From contig JADJRC010000050.1 of NCBI GenBank assembly GCA_016712415.1, positions 248,001 through 312,000 of the forward strand: a DNA stretch of 64,000 nucleotides, given 5' to 3'. The number at the start of each line of letters is the position of its first letter. The stretch's first letter is position 1. A program made the position numbers and the translations under genes. The stretch comes from Lewinellaceae bacterium. GTDB lineage: Bacteria > Bacteroidota > Bacteroidia > Chitinophagales > Saprospiraceae. This document shows, one piece after another, positions 8,521-18,100 of this stretch. The notes below the pieces were generated by a model. It saw nothing but the letters and a program-made list of their open reading frames with translations, ran no database searches and was not told the DNA's origin.

Positions 8521-8706
8521 CAAAATCAACCCGAGTTTGTCATGTTGTAAACAGCCGTCCACTCTACGACGCGTAGTTGTGACGTTGCCCGCGCGGAGAG
8601 CGGACAGGTGTTTACAACAGGACAAGGAAACATCAGTACATTGTCCAGGCATGTACGACCCGACAACAAAATCAACCCGGGTTTGTCATGTTGTAAACAG
8701 CCGTCC
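8521..8706. repeat. Pair of 40-bp direct repeats with an inverted partial copy, upstream of the UbiD-family gene
   Basis: Bases 8521-8560 and 8667-8706 are identical over 40 bp except one base (CCCGAG versus CCCGGG). Both end in GTTGTAAACAGCCGTCC. Between them, around 8609, lies GTGTTTACAACAGG, an inverted copy of the GTTGTAAACA core. Together with the preceding repeat block this fills the 312-bp gap before the UbiD-family gene. No promoter box was recognised with confidence. Confidence 0.85.
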
Positions 8707-8759
8707 GATATACGAGACGTACGAAACGTTGAATCAAACTTACTACAATTCACCCGTCC

Positions 8760-10607
8760 ATGCCGTATCGCAGCCTTAGAGATGCCGTTAACGACCTGGA
8801 GCGCAACAACATGCTGCTCCGGATCAGGGAAGAAGTCGACCCAGAGTTATTGATGGCCGAAATACACCGGCAGGTATTCGAACGGGAAGGTCCGGCCATT
8901 TTATTTGAACGGGTGAAGGGAAGTCCATTCCAGGCCGTCAGCAATATTTACGGCACATTCAAACAAACCGGGTTTCTGTTTCGACACACGCTGGAACAAG
9001 TAAAACGGGTGATCGAACTGAAAAAAGACCCGACCAGTCTGCTCAAAAAACCCGGGCGTTACCTCGGAGCGCCGCTCACCGCCCTGTCGGCCCTGCCCAT
9101 GCGCAACTGGTTCGGCGCCCCGGTCACTTACGGCGCCACTTCTATAGACCAACTCCCGCAGATCAAGAGCTGGCAAATGGACGGCGGCGCCTTTATCACC
9201 ATGCCGCAGGTGTACACCGAAGACCCCGACACCCCTGGCAACGTCATGCAGTCGAATCTCGGCATGTACCGCATACAACTATCCGGCAACGAATACATCC
9301 CGAGCGAAGAGATCGGGCTACACTACCAGTTGCACCGGGGCATCGGCGTGCACCACACGAAATACAAAAACAGTGGCAAACCTTTTCTGTGCAGCATCTT
9401 CGTCGGAGGCCCACCCAGCCACGCGTTTTCGGCCATTATGCCCATGCCGGAGGGCCTGAGTGAACTGACCTTTGCGGGCATGCTGGCGGGCCGCCGCTTT
9501 CGCTACACCCGCACGCGCGACGGACTTCCGGGTTCGTCCAACGCCACACACCTGCTTAGCGGCGATGCTGATTTCGTCATCACCGGTGAAATACTGCCCG
9601 ATGTAAAAAAACCGGAAGGCCCGTTCGGCGACCACCTCGGCTACTACTCCCTGACCCACGATTTTCCGGTGATGCGCGTACACCGCGTGTACCACCGTAA
9701 AAATCCGCTCTGGCACTTTTCCGTCGTCGGGCGCCCGCCGATGGAAGACAGCAGTTTCGGCTGGCTGATCCACGAACTGGTGGCCCCGCTCACGCCCCAG
9801 GAGTTTCCGGGCCTCAAGGAACTGCACGCCGTGGATGCGGCCGGAGTACACCCCCTGCTGCTCGCCATCGGCCACGAGCGATACATGCCCTTCCGGGAGC
9901 GCAAGCCCGAGGAAATACTCACCATAGCCAACCGCATCCTGGGTTCGGGACAGACCTCGCTGGCCAAATTCCTGTTCATCGCCGCCTCCGACGACGACCC
10001 GAACCTCGACACCCACGATATGCCGCATTTTTTCCGGCACCTGCTCGAACGGGTAGACTGGACCCGCGACCTGCACTTCCAGACGCGCACCACCATCGAT
10101 ACGCTCGACTATTCCGGCAGCGGCTGGAACGAGGGTTCCAAAGTAGTGGTGGCGTGCCGTGGCCACCAACGCAGGGCCCTGAAAACCGAACTGCCGGCCA
10201 ATTTCGACTTGCCGGCGGGGTTTAGCGCGCCGCATTTTTGCCTGCCGGGTGTTTTGGCCGTCACGGCGCCCGCCTTCCAGGTAGTACAAACCGCCCGCGA
10301 ACAGGCCGAAGACCTGTGCCGGTGGCTGGAAAAGCTCGACCTGACACACATCCCCCTCATCCTGCTGACCGACGACAGCCGTTTTACCGCAGCGGCGCTC
10401 AACAACTTTGTTTGGGTGGCCTTTACACGCGCCAACCCCAGCCACGACCTGTACGGCGTGTCGGCCTTCACCGAATACAAACACTGGGGCTGCCGCGGCC
10501 CGCTGGTGATCGATGCGCGAAAAAAACCGCACCATGCACCCGAGCTGGAAATTGACCCAAGTGTTAAAAAACAAGCAGAAACGTTACTGAAAAGTTACAC
10601 TTTCTGA
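8760..10607 (+). CDS. UbiD-family decarboxylase
   Basis: The 615-residue protein matches the UbiD family of prenylated-FMN-dependent (de)carboxylases. It begins YRSLRDAVNDLERNNML and has the central ITGEILPDVKKPEGPFGDH stretch, which holds the acidic residues of the active site. It is longer than E. coli UbiD (about 490 residues), with a C-terminal extension of the kind seen in Bacteroidota homologues. The E. coli enzyme decarboxylates 4-hydroxy-3-octaprenylbenzoate, but Bacteroidota make menaquinone, so the substrate here may be a menaquinone-pathway intermediate or another aromatic or acrylic acid. A UbiX flavin prenyltransferase is not visible in the window. Confidence 0.88.
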   Translation: MPYRSLRDAVNDLERNNMLLRIREEVDPELLMAEIHRQVFEREGPAILFERVKGSPFQAVSNIYGTFKQTGFLFRHTLEQVKRVIELKKDPTSLLKKPGRYLGAPLTALSALPMRNWFGAPVTYGATSIDQLPQIKSWQMDGGAFITMPQVYTEDPDTPGNVMQSNLGMYRIQLSGNEYIPSEEIGLHYQLHRGIGVHHTKYKNSGKPFLCSIFVGGPPSHAFSAIMPMPEGLSELTFAGMLAGRRFRYTRTRDGLPGSSNATHLLSGDADFVITGEILPDVKKPEGPFGDHLGYYSLTHDFPVMRVHRVYHRKNPLWHFSVVGRPPMEDSSFGWLIHELVAPLTPQEFPGLKELHAVDAAGVHPLLLAIGHERYMPFRERKPEEILTIANRILGSGQTSLAKFLFIAASDDDPNLDTHDMPHFFRHLLERVDWTRDLHFQTRTTIDTLDYSGSGWNEGSKVVVACRGHQRRALKTELPANFDLPAGFSAPHFCLPGVLAVTAPAFQVVQTAREQAEDLCRWLEKLDLTHIPLILLTDDSRFTAAALNNFVWVAFTRANPSHDLYGVSAFTEYKHWGCRGPLVIDARKKPHHAPELEIDPSVKKQAETLLKSYTF

Positions 10608-10668
10608 CGGACCCAACCATTACCAACCGACCGGCAGTCTCCCCCATTGAACTAAATCTTTTATTTCT

Positions 10669-11070
10669 ATGAAAAAAATTCTGATTGCCGCCATTACCCT
10701 GTTTGCACTGTTCAGCACCGCTTGCACCAAACAGAACGACCAAATCCGCGTTCGCTTCCACAACACCCTCGACCAGGACATCACGGACGCCCGGATGGAG
10801 TTTGACGACACCAACCAGACCGCCATCGGCCTGATACCCGCCGGCGCCACCACCGACTATGTCGATTTCGACTACTTCCAGGTCGGCGACAGCTGGCCAA
10901 TGGGTTCGCTGAAGGGAACCAGCGAAGGCGAAGCATTCTCGGCCTGGTCGGGCATGTGGTGCCTTACCGGTGTGACACTCAGCCAGTTGGAACCGGGAGA
11001 TTACCAGATTGACATCGTCAGGTTTGGGTCGGGCCCGGAGGCCTGGTACCAGTTGAAATTTGCGGAATGA
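10669..11070 (+). CDS. Small lipoprotein of unknown function
   Basis: The 133-residue protein starts MKKILIAAITLFALFSTAC, a lipoprotein signal with a probable lipobox Cys19. The mature part is rich in Asp and aromatic residues and looks like a small beta-sandwich (VRFHNTLDQDITDARMEF). I do not recognise the family. It stands alone after the UbiD-family gene (62-bp gap) and is followed by the tRNA-Glu promoter region. Confidence 0.7.
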   Translation: MKKILIAAITLFALFSTACTKQNDQIRVRFHNTLDQDITDARMEFDDTNQTAIGLIPAGATTDYVDFDYFQVGDSWPMGSLKGTSEGEAFSAWSGMWCLTGVTLSQLEPGDYQIDIVRFGSGPEAWYQLKFAE

Positions 11071-11198
11071 AAAACCCGGCAGTCAGCAAGCATGCCTGTT
11101 GTGCCCTGTAAATCAATGCATTGCCCTTGACACAACGCGCATAATTGTCGCCTGCCAGGAAATCTGTGGGTAACCCGGGATAAAAAAGTGAATAACTA

Positions 11199-11231
11199 TT
11201 TGGTGGATTCCAAACGATGCTCCTATCTTTG
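11199..11231 (+). promoter_or_regulatory. Bacteroidota-type promoter of tRNA-Glu
   Basis: TTTG at 11199-11202, a 21-bp spacer and TATCTTTG at 11224-11231 match the primary sigma factor consensus of Bacteroidota (-33 TTTG, -7 TAnnTTTG). The predicted start of transcription is about 10 bp before the mature tRNA. Confidence 0.75.
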
Positions 11232-11248
11232 CCCCGCTTTTGAAAGAA

Positions 11249-11320
11249 GGCCCGTTCGTCTAGGGGTTAGGACGCATCCCTTTCACGGATGAAACACGGG
11301 TTCGATTCCCGTACGGGCTA
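11249..11320 (+). tRNA. tRNA-Glu (anticodon UUC)
   Basis: The 72 nt fold as a full cloverleaf. The acceptor stem GGCCCGT pairs with ACGGGCT (one G-U pair), discriminator A is at 11320, the T arm is ACGGG-TTCGATT-CCCGT, and the anticodon stem is CATCC/GGATG with loop CTTTCAC, giving anticodon TTC at 11282-11284. CCA is not encoded (CTACC follows). A consensus promoter lies upstream and a terminator downstream. Confidence 0.96.
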
Positions 11321-11325
11321 CTACC

Positions 11326-11370
11326 AAAAAGCGCTATTTCATTGGCATACAATGACTTAGCGCTTTTTTT
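11326..11370 (+). terminator. Intrinsic terminator after tRNA-Glu
   Basis: The arms AAAAAGCGCT (11326-11335) and AGCGCTTTTTT (11359-11369) enclose an inner TCATTG/CAATGA stem, and a T run follows. Confidence 0.8.
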
Positions 11371-11379
11371 ATTTACCTA

Positions 11380-11727
11380 ATGTCTCGCATACGGAAGTTA
11401 TACGGCTGTTTCATTCCTTCTTTGTTGCTAATTCCGTCCGTTCCTACCCTTTTCAGCGATATCCTCGAATTGCATTACGGCACGGCATTAAAAGCAGTAG
11501 ACAGAAAAAAAGGGCACATCCCGTTTTTGGGATCGTCAGGTATCGTTTGTGGTCAAGGCGAGGCACTGATTAAAATAGGTGATATCATTGTTGGGAGAAA
11601 GGGAAACGTTGGCAGTATTCTTTGGTTGTTCAATGACTTTACCCAATTGACACAGTTTATTTTGCTGCCTCCAAAATCAGTTTTCATTAACCCGAGATTT
11701 CGAGGAAATTTGAAAGAGCGGCGCTGA
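11380..11727 (+). pseudogene. Remnant of a type I restriction-modification specificity subunit (HsdS)
   Basis: The 115-codon frame contains a stretch typical of HsdS target-recognition domains: YGTALKAVDRKKGHIPFLGS followed by GIVC, then IKIGDIIVGRKGNVGS. Intact HsdS proteins are around 400 residues with two such domains and coiled-coil spacers. Here only part of one domain survives, the first 30 residues do not look native, and no hsdM or hsdR is near. The fragment lies just 3' of tRNA-Glu, a usual integration site, and ends in a REP-like array, so it is probably the residue of a lost island. I see no obvious duplicated tRNA end that would mark an attachment site. Confidence 0.6.
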
Positions 11728-11731
11728 CAGT

Positions 11732-11926
11732 GTAGCGGCGGGTTTAGCCGCCGTAGCAATCGGCGGCTAAACCCGTCATTATGGGAATCGGCGGCTAAAC
11801 CCGTCATTACGGGAATCGGCGGCTAAACCCGTCATTATGGGAATCGGCGGCTAAACCGGTCATTACGGGAATCGGCGGCTAAACCCGTCATTACGGGAAT
11901 CGGCGGCTAAACCCGCCGCTACGGGA
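11732..11926. repeat. REP-like array: six 28-bp units downstream of the transposase
   Basis: Six head-to-tail 28-bp units (starts 11758, 11786, 11814, 11842, 11870, 11898), consensus AATCGGCGGCTAAACCCGTC then ATTACGGG, follow a GTAGCGGCGGGTTTAGCCGC element. Each unit holds a small dyad CCCGT-CATT-ACGGG. There are no variable spacers, so it is not CRISPR. The last unit ends in CCCGCCGCTACGGG and overlaps the stop codon of the adjacent transposase. Confidence 0.9.
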
Positions 11927-12578
11927 GGGGTCGGCAAAAAGTGTACGGATACTCATCCCACCGCTCTGCCAACCGCGCTTTGACAGGATTGTGAAGTATA
12001 TAATTGAGGATGCGAAACCACTCAGGTTCGTTGCGCACATAATGATCGAAACTGTCTTTGGCCCAAAGGGTACCCTTCCGACCCAATGCGTAATTGATGG
12101 CATAGGATGAGCCGCCTTTAATGCGCATCATTACGTAATCCAATTGCTTGTATTCTTCTGGAATATCCGGCGAAGGCAAGTTTTGTTCATCCATCAATTG
12201 GCGGGAGAAATCGAATAAAACATGCACGTGATTAGGCATGATACAGTAAGCCCACAAGTCGTAATATTGCCCGTCAAACTCGCGGAGTTTTTCTGCCGTG
12301 CGCTCGGCTGCCGCAGTATTTTTAAGCAAACATTCACCATATGGGTTTGCATCTAATTGCTGTTCGTATTTGCCGAACATCCGTTTTCGTTCGATGCGTA
12401 AAAGTTCATACCAGTCATTGGGAAATTGAATTCGGAGGCTTCGCTCTTTTTCCGCCAATGTTTGTTTAATTTCTGCTACAATCTGTTGCGGAAGCGAGTC
12501 TGCCAGGCGAAAAGTTACAAAAAAAGAAGCGCCGACAGGGGCTATGTGTGGCAGCCGGTTTTTGTAGATTATTTTCAT
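11919..12578 (-). CDS. REP-associated tyrosine transposase (RAYT, Y1/IS200-like)
   Basis: The 219-residue protein has the HUH nuclease core: MPNHVHVLFDF supplies the His-hydrophobic-His metal site, and the start (LPHIAPVGASFFVTFRLADS) is typical of TnpA_REP proteins. The second half includes YAINYALGRKGTLWAKDSFD, with the candidate catalytic Tyr, and the FRILNYILHNPVKARL helix. RAYTs are domesticated relatives of IS200/IS605 transposases that cut and join palindromic REP sequences. Here arrays lie on both sides, within 20 bp of each end, but they differ in unit (28 bp on one side, 48 bp on the other). The gene appears intact. It probably acts on the GGCGGG...GCCGCC hairpins of the flanks. Confidence 0.9.
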   Translation of the reverse strand: MKIIYKNRLPHIAPVGASFFVTFRLADSLPQQIVAEIKQTLAEKERSLRIQFPNDWYELLRIERKRMFGKYEQQLDANPYGECLLKNTAAAERTAEKLREFDGQYYDLWAYCIMPNHVHVLFDFSRQLMDEQNLPSPDIPEEYKQLDYVMMRIKGGSSYAINYALGRKGTLWAKDSFDHYVRNEPEWFRILNYILHNPVKARLAERWDEYPYTFCRPLP

Positions 12579-12597
12579 GACGCGTGCGTTTAAGTAC

Positions 12598-12715
12598 CGG
12601 CGGGTTCAGCCGCCGAACTGATTAAAATACAAAAGTATAAAACAGCGGCGGGTTCAGCCGCCGAACTGATTAAAATACAAAAGTATAAAACAGCGGCGGC
12701 TAAACCCGCCGGTAC
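12598..12715. repeat. REP-like array: two 48-bp units plus an inverted end, upstream of the transposase
   Basis: Two exact 48-bp units (12598-12645 and 12646-12693) begin CGGCGGGTTCAGCCGCC and carry an AT-rich tail (GATTAAAATACAAAAGTATA). They are followed by CGGCGGCTAAACCCGCCGGT, the reverse complement of the head of the element. The GGCGG/CCGCC hairpins resemble those in the array at 11732. Confidence 0.9.
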
Positions 12716-12786
12716 ATTCAACGAACATTTCACCGATTGCCCATTCCTTTGCCTATTATTGCACCTGTTTCTTAATTTGTATATCT

Positions 12787-13917
12787 ATGAAACACCTGGT
12801 ATTTTTTTGCCTCTTCGCATGCGGGAGTATCCATTCCATAACGGCCCAGATCACCATCACCAATTCGGTTTTTCCTGCAGTGGGCGACACGCTCCATTAT
12901 GCTTTTGGCAACCAGCCCGGCGCAATAAACCAGATTTTCACACCGCCCGGCTTCGGCCAGCAGTGGGACCTGAGTGGCCTTCAGCCGACCCAATACTGGA
13001 ACCAGATCATGAAGAACCCGCAAGTTGGCGTGGCAAAAGCCTCTTTCCCCGGGGCTTCTATCCTGTACAATCCCCCAAACTCCGGTAACGAGGTATATTT
13101 GCAGGTTACCGGCAATCAGGTATTTAACATGGGCTATTTTGGCCTGGACGAGCTGAGCCTGGGCCTGAATTTATTGTTTGACAATATACCAAATCTGGAA
13201 GAATCCTGGGCGCCGATCAACTTCTTTGACATCCACCAAAGTACTTCCAATGTATTGACTGCTTTCGATGCGCCGATTGCGCCGCCCATTTTGCAGAACC
13301 TGGTACCGACGGCCGATTCTTTCCGTATCCGGGTTACGTATCAGCGGATTAGCACCATCGATGCCTCGGGCACGCTGGCCATCCCCGGCGGCACTTTTGA
13401 TGTGCTGCGGAAAAAACGGACCGAGTACAAGTCGACCGCTGTGGATGTAAAGGTAGCGCCGCTCGGGTGGATAGATATTTCGACCATCGGCGGTCAACAG
13501 ATCCTCCCGCTGGGCACGGATACGATAACGACCTTTCATTTTCTGAACGATGTATCCAAGGAAGCCATTGCTATATGCACACTCAATACTGCACAAAACG
13601 CGGTAACCGGCGTTCAGTACAAAGCCTTGCCTCCCCCTGTTGCCACCTTTACACCAACATTTAATGAATCCCTTATTGCTTATCCCAATCCGGTTCAACA
13701 TACACTGTATGTACAATTCACAACCGGCGCTTGGGCAACTTATCAATTACGACTCATAAACGCGCAAGGGCGTATAATACTTGAACAAACAGTGGAGGCA
13801 AGTACAGCAAAAAATGAAATGGCTATTCCGGTCGCTAACCTGACGCCCGGCATCTATGAAGTGATCCTGCTGCGCAACGGGGTAGATATTGGCCTGACCA
13901 GGATAGTCAAGATATGA
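12787..13917 (+). CDS. T9SS-sorted surface or secreted protein of unknown function
   Basis: The 376-residue protein has a signal peptide (MKHLVFFCLFACGSIHS, cleaved near ITAQ). The middle domain is not recognised. The C-terminal ~80 residues form a type A T9SS (Por) sorting domain: YPNPVQHTLYVQF, then LINAQGRIILEQ and the closing LTPGIYEVILL...TRIVKI. Proteins with this tail are passed through the outer membrane by the type IX system and either released or anchored to surface lipopolysaccharide. It is flanked by the REP array and a convergent NmrA gene, so it is a single unit. Confidence 0.85.
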   Translation: MKHLVFFCLFACGSIHSITAQITITNSVFPAVGDTLHYAFGNQPGAINQIFTPPGFGQQWDLSGLQPTQYWNQIMKNPQVGVAKASFPGASILYNPPNSGNEVYLQVTGNQVFNMGYFGLDELSLGLNLLFDNIPNLEESWAPINFFDIHQSTSNVLTAFDAPIAPPILQNLVPTADSFRIRVTYQRISTIDASGTLAIPGGTFDVLRKKRTEYKSTAVDVKVAPLGWIDISTIGGQQILPLGTDTITTFHFLNDVSKEAIAICTLNTAQNAVTGVQYKALPPPVATFTPTFNESLIAYPNPVQHTLYVQFTTGAWATYQLRLINAQGRIILEQTVEASTAKNEMAIPVANLTPGIYEVILLRNGVDIGLTRIVKI

Positions 13918-13926
13918 GTCTATGCC

Positions 13927-14871
13927 TTAATCCATCGGAATACGCTTCAAATTTTCCGCCAGCCACATGTCGAAGGACTGTAATTGAGGATTCATCTCCC
14001 TGGAAAACTTCAGATCGCGGATACCATTGAATTCCGCGGCAAAATCGCGGTAAAACTGGAACATATTGCCCAGGTCGTCGGCGCCCGGGAAGCCGAAACT
14101 GCGGTACACTTCGGGCTCGATCGCGTTGTAGGATACCGGTTGACCCATCGCCTTCGACAGCGCGGCTGCCATATCCTGTCCGCTGACATGATCGCCGGCA
14201 ATGCCGATTCTTTGACCGACCATCGCCTCGCCTTTTTTGAAAATACCATAGGCGCATTTACCGATGTCTTCGGCGGCAATGCTCGCCATCTTTTGATCGC
14301 CCAACGGGAAGGTGATGCTCAGGCTGCCATCCGGACCTTTCTTGGGGCCCATGCCGAAATAGATCATGTTCTCCCAGTAAAAGGCCGTCAGCAGGTAAGT
14401 AGTCGGAAGCGCAGCAAAATACTGATCTGACTCTCCCTTGCCGTCAAAGTGCGGCACTTTGTATTTCCCCTGCAGGGTCGGCATGCTGTCGTCGTCGAGC
14501 GGTACATATTTCCGGACGTCCTCAAGGGTAGACCAGATCACGTGTTTCAACCCTGCCGCCTTGGCTGCCTCCGCCATATGCTTCGCATCGGCCATTTCCT
14601 TCTCCGGTGAAAAGTGATCCCAGAAAAAGGTGACAAAATAAGCGCCGTAAGCGCCCTCAAGCACGCGTTTCAGGCTTTCCGGGTCATCCAGATTGCCGGC
14701 TACTACTTCTGCGCCCATATCGGCAAGCGCCTGCGCTTTATCGGAATTGGGATCTCTGGTGACGGCGCGGACGGCAAATTCGCTGTTTGGGTCGTTCAGA
14801 ATAGCGCGGGCAAGACCGCCTCCCTGTGCGCCGGTAGCGCCAAATACTGCAATGATTTTTTTCTGAGTCAT
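13927..14871 (-). CDS. NmrA-family NAD(P)-binding protein
   Basis: The protein of about 314 residues starts TQKKIIAVFGATGAQGGGLA, a Rossmann GxxGxxG nucleotide-binding motif of the atypical short-chain dehydrogenase NmrA/HSCARG type. The body keeps the family spacing (VVAGNLDDPESLKRVLEGAYGAYF in part; the Tyr/Lys catalytic pair is not obvious). Family members often sense NADP(H) ratio or act as quinone or isoflavone reductases. The frame extends to 14904, but the ATG at 14871 matches the family start. It is divergent from the PUFA cluster with about 240 bp between the start codons and convergent with the T9SS protein (9-bp gap). Confidence 0.82.
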   Translation of the reverse strand: MTQKKIIAVFGATGAQGGGLARAILNDPNSEFAVRAVTRDPNSDKAQALADMGAEVVAGNLDDPESLKRVLEGAYGAYFVTFFWDHFSPEKEMADAKHMAEAAKAAGLKHVIWSTLEDVRKYVPLDDDSMPTLQGKYKVPHFDGKGESDQYFAALPTTYLLTAFYWENMIYFGMGPKKGPDGSLSITFPLGDQKMASIAAEDIGKCAYGIFKKGEAMVGQRIGIAGDHVSGQDMAAALSKAMGQPVSYNAIEPEVYRSFGFPGADDLGNMFQFYRDFAAEFNGIRDLKFSREMNPQLQSFDMWLAENLKRIPMD

Positions 14872-15027
14872 CAGATTGCTTTTAAAGGTTTGAATAGTGA
14901 ACAAGGCGTCGGACCAAACACCGGCATTACAACCTCTTTTGATGCTTTCTGTTCATAAATCTTTGCGGGTTTCCAGAATCCTTTGGAATCAAGCCGGGTT
15001 AACACTAACTTAGTTCGCCTGTTAATC

Positions 15028-15056
15028 GTTGAATTAACGTATTCTCCCGACCTTTG
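15028..15056 (+). promoter_or_regulatory. Possible promoter of the PUFA-synthase cluster
   Basis: GTTG at 15028-15031, a 17-bp spacer and GACCTTTG at 15049-15056 approach the TTTG/TAnnTTTG consensus (first base of the -7 box differs). A dyad GTTAAT-CGTTGA-ATTAAC (15021-15038) overlaps the upstream box and could be an operator. This is inference from motif likeness only. Confidence 0.35.
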
Positions 15057-15111
15057 CGAAATCCAAAACCGTGGTGTACCCATACCTTTTTCTTTACTGG
15101 AAACAATTAAC

Positions 15112-18100
15112 ATGTCTGACATCAATCCTCTTCTCCGGCAAAACCCCGTCGCGATTGTCGGTATGGCCTCCATTTTTGCCGACGCAGAAAATCTGGAGCA
15201 ATACTGGGAAAACATCGTTCAGGGCATCGACTGCATACGGGAGGTGCCGCCAAATCGTTGGAATGCCGACGATTATTACGATCCGGATCCTTTTGCACCC
15301 GACAAGACCTACTGCAAGGTAGGCGGTTTTTTACCTGAAATCGATTTTAACCCGATGGAGTTCGGCCTTCCGCCGAACCTGCTCGAATCCACCGACGCCT
15401 CCCAACTGCTCGGCCTTGCAGTAGCCCGCGACGCCCTGCTCGATGCCGGCTATGCCCCTGGCTCGGAGCGCTTCAATGCAGCCTTGCGCGAGCGAACCGG
15501 CGTCATCCTCGGCGTGGGTGGCGGACAAAAAATGATCATTCCGCTTACCGCGCGTTTGCAATACCCCATCTGGCGCAAAGCGCTTGAAGCACAGGGCCTG
15601 CCCGAGAAACAGATCGAGCAGATCATTGAACAGATCAAAACGGCGTATATTCCCTGGACGGAAAACACCTTTCCGGGACTGCTCGGCAACGTCATCGCCG
15701 GCAGGATCGCCAATCGCTTCGATCTCGGCGGACTCAACAGCGTGGTGGATGCCGCCTGCGCGGCGTCGCTCAGCGCCACCAGGATGGCCATCAGCGAACT
15801 GATCGAGGGCAACTGCGATATGATGATCACCGGCGGCGTAGATACCGACAACTCGCCGTTTATGTACATGAGTTTCAGCAAAACGCCCGCCTTTTCGCGA
15901 AAAGGCAGCATCCGGCCGTTCGACCAGGACTCCGACGGCATGCTGATCGGCGAAGGTGTTGGAATGGTCGTGTGCAAGCGACTCGACGACGCGATCCGCG
16001 ACGGCGACCGCATTTACGCCGTCATTAAAGGTATCGGCGGTTCCAGCGACGGCCGCTACAAGAGCATTTACGCCCCGCGCCCCCAGGGCCAGGCCCTGGC
16101 CATGCAGCGCGCCTACGACGAAGCGGGATTTGATGCCTCCACCGTCGGCCTGGTGGAAGCGCACGGCACCGGCACCGGCGCCGGCGACCCCTCCGAAGCG
16201 GAATCGATGAAAGGTGTTTTCGGACAGAAAAATCCTGCCCTGCATCACATCGCACTGGGCAGCGTAAAATCGCAAATCGGCCATACCAAGGCTGCCGCAG
16301 GTGTAGCCGGGTTGATCAAAGCAGCGCTGGCACTCTACCACAAGGTGCTGCCCGGTACCATCAACGTGACGCGCCCCAACGACGCCCTGCATCTGGCTGA
16401 TTCGCCTATGTACATCAATTCCGAAACGCGCCCCTGGTTCCGGAAATCAAGCCAAACGCCGCGCCGCGCAGGGGTCAGCGCCTTTGGTTTCGGCGGCGTA
16501 AACCTCCACATCGCCCTGGAGGAACAGCAGCAAGAACACCAGACCCCCTACCGCCTCGATACCATCCACCACCTGATCCTCCTGCATGATGCCACGGAAG
16601 ATGGGCTCCATCGACTTTGCCGCGAATGGGCGACATTGTTGCAGGACGACTCCGCTACCGAATCTTTTCGCCAACTGGCGCTTCAATCGGCCAAAAGTCA
16701 TATCCCGCCTGTGAATCCGCGCCTGGGTTTTGTCGCTTCGTCCGCAGCGGAAGCCCGGCAAAAACTGGAAACCGGTCTCAAATTGCTGACGGATAAGGCC
16801 GGCCAGCCGGAATGGGAGCACCCCATTGCCGGTATCTGGTACCGCCAGTCGGCTATCGGCCAGGACCAGAAGATCGTGGCGCTGTTTGCAGGCCAGGGCG
16901 CTCAATACGTCAATATGGGCCGCGAACTGGCCTGTACTTATCCTGCCATCCGCGAATCGTTCCGCCACATCAACGCGGTTTTTGAGGCGAGCGGGCTGCA
17001 ACCGCTGACGGATATGGTGTACCCCATACCCGTTTTTAACGATGAAGACCGGAAAACACAACAGCAACGGCTCACCAATACCCAGTTTGCCCAACCGGCT
17101 ATCGGCACCCTGAGCGCCGGCATGTACAGGCTGCTGGCAGAAGCGGGTTTTGCTGCCGATTTCTATGCCGGGCACAGCTACGGGGAACTAACCGCGCTCT
17201 GGGCGGCAGGCGTACTCGACGACGCCACCTTCTATGCCCTGTCCAAAGCCCGTGGAGAGGCAATGGCTTTGTCCGGCGAGGGCGATTCCGGGGCCATGCT
17301 GGCAGTTAAATCCGATTTTGAAGCCCTGCGGGCCGAAATTGCAGGTTTACCTGATGTACAGGTGGCCAATATCAATTCCGGCACCCAGGTGATTCTGGGC
17401 GGCGCCACGGAAAGCCTGGTCCGCTTGCAGGAGCAACTACAGGCAAGGGGTTTCATCGCCACCCTGTTGCCGGTATCGGCGGCCTTCCACACGCCTTTTG
17501 TCGCGCACGCCCACCAGCCATTTGCAGCGGCGATACAATCGGCCAATTTTAACGTGGCCTCTAAAATGGTTTTTTCCAATACTACGGGAAATGCCTACCC
17601 GTCCGGAATCCGGGAAATGAAGGAAACCCTTACGGGTCACATGTTGAAGCCGGTGCTGTTCAAGGAAAAAATCGAGAACATGTACGCAGCCGGCGGCCGG
17701 GTTTTTGTCGAATTCGGTCCGCGCAATATCCTGACCAACCTCGTACGGGAGATACTACAGGACAAACCGCATATCGCCATCGCCCTGAATTCCAATCCGC
17801 AAAAGAACAGCGACAAGCAATTAAAGGAAGCCGCAGTGCAACTCGCCGTGCTGGGCATTCAGATTCAGGATTTCGACCGACACGCCCTTCCACGCAGGGA
17901 AAAGCCCGCGACCAGGGGTATGAACGTGCGCATCAGCGGTAACAATTTTGTCTCCGACGCCACCGCCCTGAAATACGAACAGGCGCTGGAGCAGCGCTAT
18001 ACTGCGGATCACGATTCCCCTGCGCCCCAATCAGCAAACATTTCATCTCAAATCACTTCCGCGCCCGGATTGGCGCAGTCAGCAGCGGAAGGCAACGATC

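Noticed and set aside
9318..10574. 418-codon antisense frame within the UbiD-family gene
   Set aside because: The plus-strand frame has strong UbiD family motifs throughout; the antisense frame has none.
11758..11925. Possible CRISPR array
   Set aside because: The six 28-bp units are head to tail with no spacers and have an internal dyad; a RAYT gene is next to them and no cas genes are present.
11249..12715. Integrative element using tRNA-Glu as attachment site
   Set aside because: No integrase and no duplicated tRNA 3' end were seen downstream, so only a remnant is claimed.
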